Translations under genes and position numbers: made by a program | Source: Colletotrichum lupini | Taxonomy: Eukaryota > Ascomycota > Sordariomycetes > Glomerellales > Glomerellaceae | DNA length: 64,000 nucleotides | Assembly (NCBI RefSeq): GCF_023278565.1 | Contig: NC_064672.1 | Coordinates: 6,386,001 to 6,450,000 of the forward strand | Direction: 5' to 3' | Part shown: piece by piece, positions 62,801 to 64,000 of the stretch | Numbering within the stretch: position 1 is the stretch's first letter | Layout of the letters: the number at the start of each line of letters is the position of its first letter | The notes under the pieces: model-generated | Database searches by the model: none | The model's input: only the letters and a program-made list of their open reading frames with translations | Told to the model about the DNA's origin: nothing

Positions 62801-64000
62801 CCGTTATATACTATATATTAATTATTATAAGCTAGTTTATATTAATACCGAACTATATTAACTAATTTATAACCGTTTTTAATAATAGAGATAATAAGGA
62901 GTAAATTAGTAATGTATCCTTATTATTATTAGTCTCGTTTATTTTTATCCTTTTCTTATTAATAAAGTATATAATTATTTTAATAAGCCCGGCGGCGGCG
63001 GCTTAATAAAAGACGTTAATTTTAAACTTAAAAAACTTAAGCCGTACGCCGTATTAAAAAAGAACTATAAATATCTTAGCGTTTCTATTAAAGAAAAATA
63101 AAAAAATAGGAGTACGTAGCCAGTAGTCCGGAGCCCTATTAATATTAGTATCGTAATTAAAAAGAAACGATATAATATTAAAATAGCCCTTTAAAGTAGC
63201 TAAATATAGGGTAGTAACTAAGAAAGGGCTATATTAATAAGTCTCCGTTATATATATAGTAACTAGTTTATTATAATTAGCACCGGCTTAAAAAGTATAT
63301 TAAAGCGTAGCGAGGGCTACTTACGTATTTATATAGTTAATAATAGTATTAAAAACGGCAGAGTTCTTTCCTATTTTTATATTATTTTAGTAAAGCTTAG
63401 GGTTAAAGAACGAATACTAAGTACGCGAGCTTTATATAAACCTAGACTAAATATAGGGCTTATTATAATTAAAAATATACTATGCTATATCTAAGGAGAT
63501 CGGCTCTAAATAAGTAGACTTTATAATAAGTAATATTTATCATACTTTATAAAACGACGTAAACTAAGATAAAAGCACGGTATAATAAGAATACGAGGTA
63601 ATTACGTAGTTATCGTAAGCTTACCGGTCTTATATTTAATATAAAACTTTAGACTTCGTCTTAAGTAATAGCGCTTTACGCTAGAAGTATTTTATATATA
63701 TACTATAGAGCCGGAGTTAACCGTTTTACTTAAAAAACGTCTTAAGTTCTACTATTTAGGTACTACGGTACTTTATTTAGTTATGAAAAAGGTATCTTAT
63801 TTATTTTTTAAGTAAATAGTAATATTCTTCGCGAGCGGTCTCTAGTTTTCTAAATATAAGCTAATAAGGGCTTTAGAATACTAGGCTATTTATATAGGTT
63901 CTAATAGCTTCTATCTAGGTAAACGAGGATACTAAGCGTATAAGTAGTATTTATATCGGTTTTAAACGCTTTGCCCTCGTAAGATTAATAGAACCTAAAT
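59883..64000. other. RIP-degraded DNA to the window end
   Basis: TA-rich and CA/TG-poor. A forward frame at about 60490-60780 has moderately few stops (containing NKLGLYTYNVFFKEANF) but is too short to call. A ggcggcggcggc triplet run at 62991-63002 survives because it holds no CA or TG. No intact gene was seen. Confidence 0.5.

Noticed and set aside
1..64000. Mitochondrial or other organelle DNA explanation for the AT richness
   Set aside because: Organelle AT bias does not selectively remove CpA/TpG while leaving CpG. No mitochondrial genes, tRNAs or rRNAs are seen, and a Copia retrotransposon is present.
1..64000. CRISPR arrays, tRNA or rRNA genes
   Set aside because: No regularly spaced repeats with unique spacers, and no cloverleaf or intact B-box sequence was noticed. 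The tandem repeats found are contiguous minisatellites.

Overview
The window reads as an AT-rich, gene-empty block of a filamentous ascomycete (Pezizomycotina) genome destroyed by repeat-induced point mutation (RIP). CpA and its complement TpG are almost missing, TpA is in large excess, and CpG is common. That is the footprint of RIP (CpA to TpA on both strands); cytosine-methylation decay would remove CpG, and mitochondrial DNA would not lose CpA selectively. The longest intact reading frames are only 78 and 60 codons, and neither looks like a working gene. The species cannot be named from this sequence; heterochromatin such as an AT isochore or pericentromere is an inference.

The block is a graveyard of transposable elements. 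The clearest resident is a full-length Ty1/Copia retrotransposon at 42124-49031. It has two 225-bp LTRs, a 5-bp ATTAG target duplication, and a minus-strand gag-pol in which zinc knuckle, protease/pre-integrase region, reverse transcriptase and RNase H lie in one frame broken by TAA/TAG.

The most unusual residents are two copies of a 1.1-kb element (1075-2185 and 5518-6680). They share both ends, have perfect 16- and 17-bp target-site duplications, and lack LTRs, terminal inverted repeats and poly(A). Both end in a GC-rich hairpin. They carry a degraded frame of about 175 codons in which the copies differ only by in-frame indels. A diverged relative of their 5' part lies at 15095-15270. They keep more CA/TG than their surroundings, so they probably landed after the older DNA had been mutated. 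A second family is a 328-bp sequence with imperfect inverted ends (20463-20790 and 33202-33529).

Other stretches (about 3.6-4.5, 10.8-12.6, 17.5-18.1, 22.4-25.3, 25.7-26.3, 38.3-40.5 and 50.2-50.6 kb) have one frame with clearly fewer TAA/TAG than the other frames where I compared them, or a long stop-free run, and are probably dead coding regions. I do not recognise their families. TGA is so scarce here that a TGA-free frame alone proves nothing.

Low-complexity landmarks are a 51-bp A run in a duplicated segment at 30.4-30.6 kb, a 144-bp uninterrupted purine run at 38.99-39.13 kb, and several short perfect tandem repeats. No tRNA, rRNA, CRISPR array or intact gene was found.
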